This document shows, piece by piece, positions 62,188 through 64,000 of a stretch of 64,000 nt of DNA. The DNA comes from Lentisphaerota bacterium. GTDB taxonomy: Bacteria > Verrucomicrobiota > Lentisphaeria > Oligosphaerales > JABHEG01. A model generated the notes under the pieces. It did no database searches and was not told the DNA's origin. It saw only the letters and a list, made by a program, of their open reading frames with translations. The translations under genes were made by a program, and so were the position numbers. The DNA lies in assembly GCA_018676675.1 (NCBI GenBank), contig JABHEG010000196.1, positions 1 through 64,000 of the forward strand. Direction: 5' to 3'. The first letter of the stretch is position 1; every line of letters begins with the position of its first letter.

Positions 62188-62477
62188 TGAACCTTACTCC
62201 GTAATGCACGCCATAGTCTGATACCGAGCCCCACCTGACAGCTCCTCTGCGCTTCAGCTTCGAGCGGGACACGGCGCCGTACGCAAACGCAAACCGGTAA
62301 TTTAGGTCGGGAACCCCATTTTCCAAGCAGAAGCAGCCTGATTGTGAACGGCCTCACTCGCCTCGACGACGATGTTGTCGCCCCCTGGGAGCCCCCGCAT
62401 GGCAGATCATATCCCCGAAGGCCATCCTCCATCGCCTCCCAACTTCCCTCTTCACTCGCCCACGGCTCCGGTCTGCG

Positions 62478-63287
62478 CTACAGAACCCCCTCCGGGTCAC
62501 CGCAGAACGCCCGAATGTGTTCCCAGCCCTCCTCTGCCGTCTCGACAAACTGGAATATATCCAGATCTTCTGGGCTGATCAGCTGTCGGCGAACCAGAGC
62601 ATCCCAGTTGATCAGGTCCTCCCAGAACTCACGCCCGAAGAGAAGCACGGGGATGCGCGGGATCTTGTGAGTCTGGATCAGGGTCAGCGTCTCGAACAAC
62701 TCATCCAGCGTTCCGAATCCCCCGGGAAACGCACACAAGGCTCGGGCTCGGAGAAGAAAATGCATCTTGCGGATGCTGAAGTAATGGAAGCAGAACGACA
62801 AGTCTTCGGTAATAAACTCATTGGGGTGCTGTTCAAAGGGAAGGCTGATGTTCAGCCCTATCGATTTCGCCTCAACGTCTGCTGCTCCCCGATTCCCCGC
62901 CTCCATGATGCCGCCTCCGCCCCCCGTCATGACGACAAAGTCACATCCTCCGGCGCCCTGGCTGCTGCCACTCACCAAACGAGCCAGTTCCCGGGCAACA
63001 CCATAGTAATGACTCAACGCTTTGCGCTCGCGAGCTTGGGCAACGGCAAGGCGAAGCGAGTCATCCGAAGGCGCTGCCGCCAATTTCTGCTCAGCCGCAT
63101 TGAGCTGAGCAAGAGCGTCCTCGGGAGAAAGAGTCCGGGCGCTCCCGAAGAGGACGAGCGTTGACCGGATGAGATGCTCCTGCATCAGCACTTCAGGCTT
63201 CAGCAGTTCGAGCTGAAGCCGCACCGGGCGGCACTCGTCGCACTTCAGGAATTCCACATCCTCGTAGGCCTTGAGGGGTCTGTCCAT
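62478..63287 (-). CDS. LOG family protein (TIGR00730 type)
   Basis: A 269-residue protein. The two family motifs are intact: GGGGGIMEAGNRGA (about residue 141) and PGGFGTLDELFE (about residue 210). The Rossmann-like LOG fold hydrolyses nucleoside monophosphates to base and ribose phosphate, releasing cytokinins in plants and microbes, and related bacterial PpnN enzymes use purine nucleotides. An N-terminal ~90-residue extension with a CDEC motif and helical segment makes it longer than minimal LOG proteins. The start is four bases after the stop of the preceding gene, so translation is probably coupled. Confidence 0.82.
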   Translation of the reverse strand: MDRPLKAYEDVEFLKCDECRPVRLQLELLKPEVLMQEHLIRSTLVLFGSARTLSPEDALAQLNAAEQKLAAAPSDDSLRLAVAQARERKALSHYYGVARELARLVSGSSQGAGGCDFVVMTGGGGGIMEAGNRGAADVEAKSIGLNISLPFEQHPNEFITEDLSFCFHYFSIRKMHFLLRARALCAFPGGFGTLDELFETLTLIQTHKIPRIPVLLFGREFWEDLINWDALVRRQLISPEDLDIFQFVETAEEGWEHIRAFCGDPEGVL

Positions 63288-63290
63288 CGG

Positions 63291-63986
63291 CTATTGGGCC
63301 TCGTCAAAGAAGGGATTCCCGCCGCCCCCTTTGCCCTTCTTCTTCTTCTTCTTTTTTCCGCCTCCCATGCCGGGTTCTCCCATCATGCCCTCGCCTCCCA
63401 TGCCGGGTTCCCCCATCATGCCTTCGCCTCCCATGCCGGATTCGCCTCCCATGCCGGGTTCGCCGCCCATACCACCTTCCCCCATCATGCCGGGCTCACC
63501 TGGTCCGCTTGATGTCTCTTCACCACCTTCGGCCCCATCAGCTCCGCCCTCTTCCCCCTCCTCAAAGTCGTCCTCAAAGTCCTCCTCATCGTCTTCTTTG
63601 ACCAGTGCCTTCAGTTTCGCGGCAAGGGAGTCTGCCACCTTCTTGGGCATCCACTCTCCTTCATGCTGGACATAGCCATTCGCGGTGAAGACCTCTTGCT
63701 CCACTCCGGGACGAAGCTTCCTAACCTGCTGCTGCAACCGTCCCTGATAGAAACGGTCGAGTATCTCGCTCTTGGCCTTCCAGTTCGTCTTGTCAATGCT
63801 GCGCCGGTGGCGCTTCTCGCTAACATACCCCGATTTTGCATAGGTCGCAGGATAGTACTTCTTGCCGAGATCCTCTGCCAGACCACGCCGCTTTGCGTTG
63901 TACCGGTTCGTCTGTGCCCTGATGTAGCGTTCTTTGAATTCCGCGTTGACTACTGGATCGAAGAGGGCAAGCGTTTCCTTTGACAT
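63291..63986 (-). CDS. Low-complexity Gly/Met-rich protein of unknown function
   Basis: A 231-residue protein, complete in the window; GGAG lies just before ATG 63986. Residues 1-115 are a basic, probably helical domain (ERYIRAQTNRYNAKRRG, RFYQGRLQQQVRKLRPG). Residues 118-160 are strongly acidic (Asp/Glu). Residues 160-215 are imperfect repeats of GMGGEGMMGEP, and the tail is a lysine/glycine-rich stretch ending NPFFDEAQ. The DNA of the repeat segment (63361-63500) has 18- to 36-bp tandem units. I do not recognise a family; charge segregation suggests RNA or protein binding. Its stop lies four bases from the start of the LOG-family gene. Confidence 0.65.
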   Translation of the reverse strand: MSKETLALFDPVVNAEFKERYIRAQTNRYNAKRRGLAEDLGKKYYPATYAKSGYVSEKRHRRSIDKTNWKAKSEILDRFYQGRLQQQVRKLRPGVEQEVFTANGYVQHEGEWMPKKVADSLAAKLKALVKEDDEEDFEDDFEEGEEGGADGAEGGEETSSGPGEPGMMGEGGMGGEPGMGGESGMGGEGMMGEPGMGGEGMMGEPGMGGGKKKKKKKGKGGGGNPFFDEAQ

Positions 63987-64000
63987 GTCGCTCCGAACGA

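Overview
This window looks like part of the chromosome of a polysaccharide-degrading, Gram-negative, GC-rich bacterium. The best guess is a member of the PVC group (Kiritimatiellota, Lentisphaerota or Verrucomicrobiota type), probably from a metagenome. The reasons are many secreted carbohydrate-active enzymes and sulfatases, several sugar-oxidoreductase and isomerase genes, an outer membrane (TonB-dependent receptor, TolC-type channel, Lnt, Lol-like export genes), and intergenic DNA rich in short palindromic and 9-nt-period repeats. The phylum is an inference from gene content, not from a marker gene.

Bases 1-13.9 kb: a secreted sialidase/Asp-box protein, a truncated FAD oxidoreductase, a DapA/NanA-type aldolase, a dead sulfatase-maturase fragment, a glucoamylase-like secreted protein, a decayed gene and a second sialidase-like protein all lie on the + strand. 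They face a three-gene minus-strand operon: pectate-lyase-like beta-helix protein, ADP-ribosylglycohydrolase, GH95 fucosidase-like enzyme. Bases 14-35 kb are accessory DNA: two sulfatases, a beta-helix protein, a Fic protein, gene fossils (dipeptidase, IS91 transposase, Gfo/Idh/MocA N-terminus, GIY-YIG nuclease, sulfatase C-terminus), dispersed repeats, a high-GC three-gene operon of very large poorly characterised secreted proteins, and a close paralogue of the 4-kb glucoamylase-like gene.

Bases 35-64 kb are more housekeeping-like but still carry sugar genes: tRNA-His, a beta-propeller-like protein plus apolipoprotein N-acyltransferase, a sugar isomerase/epimerase and Gfo/Idh/MocA oxidoreductase, a TonB-dependent receptor beside a heparinase II/III-type lyase, a five-gene LolA/LolCDE-like export cluster with its own outer-membrane protein, a TolC-type channel with a small CHG-motif protein, a second Gfo/Idh/MocA gene with a DUF3604 protein, a GH78-like protein lacking the usual acid motif, and a terminal minus-strand run: a low-complexity protein, LOG-family protein, SecG and HPr.

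Read together, the genes describe uptake and breakdown of complex, probably sulfated and deoxysugar- or uronate-containing glycans. Secreted sulfatases, GH95/GH78-like enzymes, beta-helix proteins and a heparinase-type lyase would act outside or in the periplasm, the TonB receptor would import products, and oxidoreductases, isomerase and aldolase would process sugars in the cytoplasm. The most interesting uncharacterised units are the Lol-like cluster (47.7-53.1 kb), the three large secreted proteins at 21.4-29.1 kb, and the ADP-ribosylglycohydrolase inside a glycan operon.
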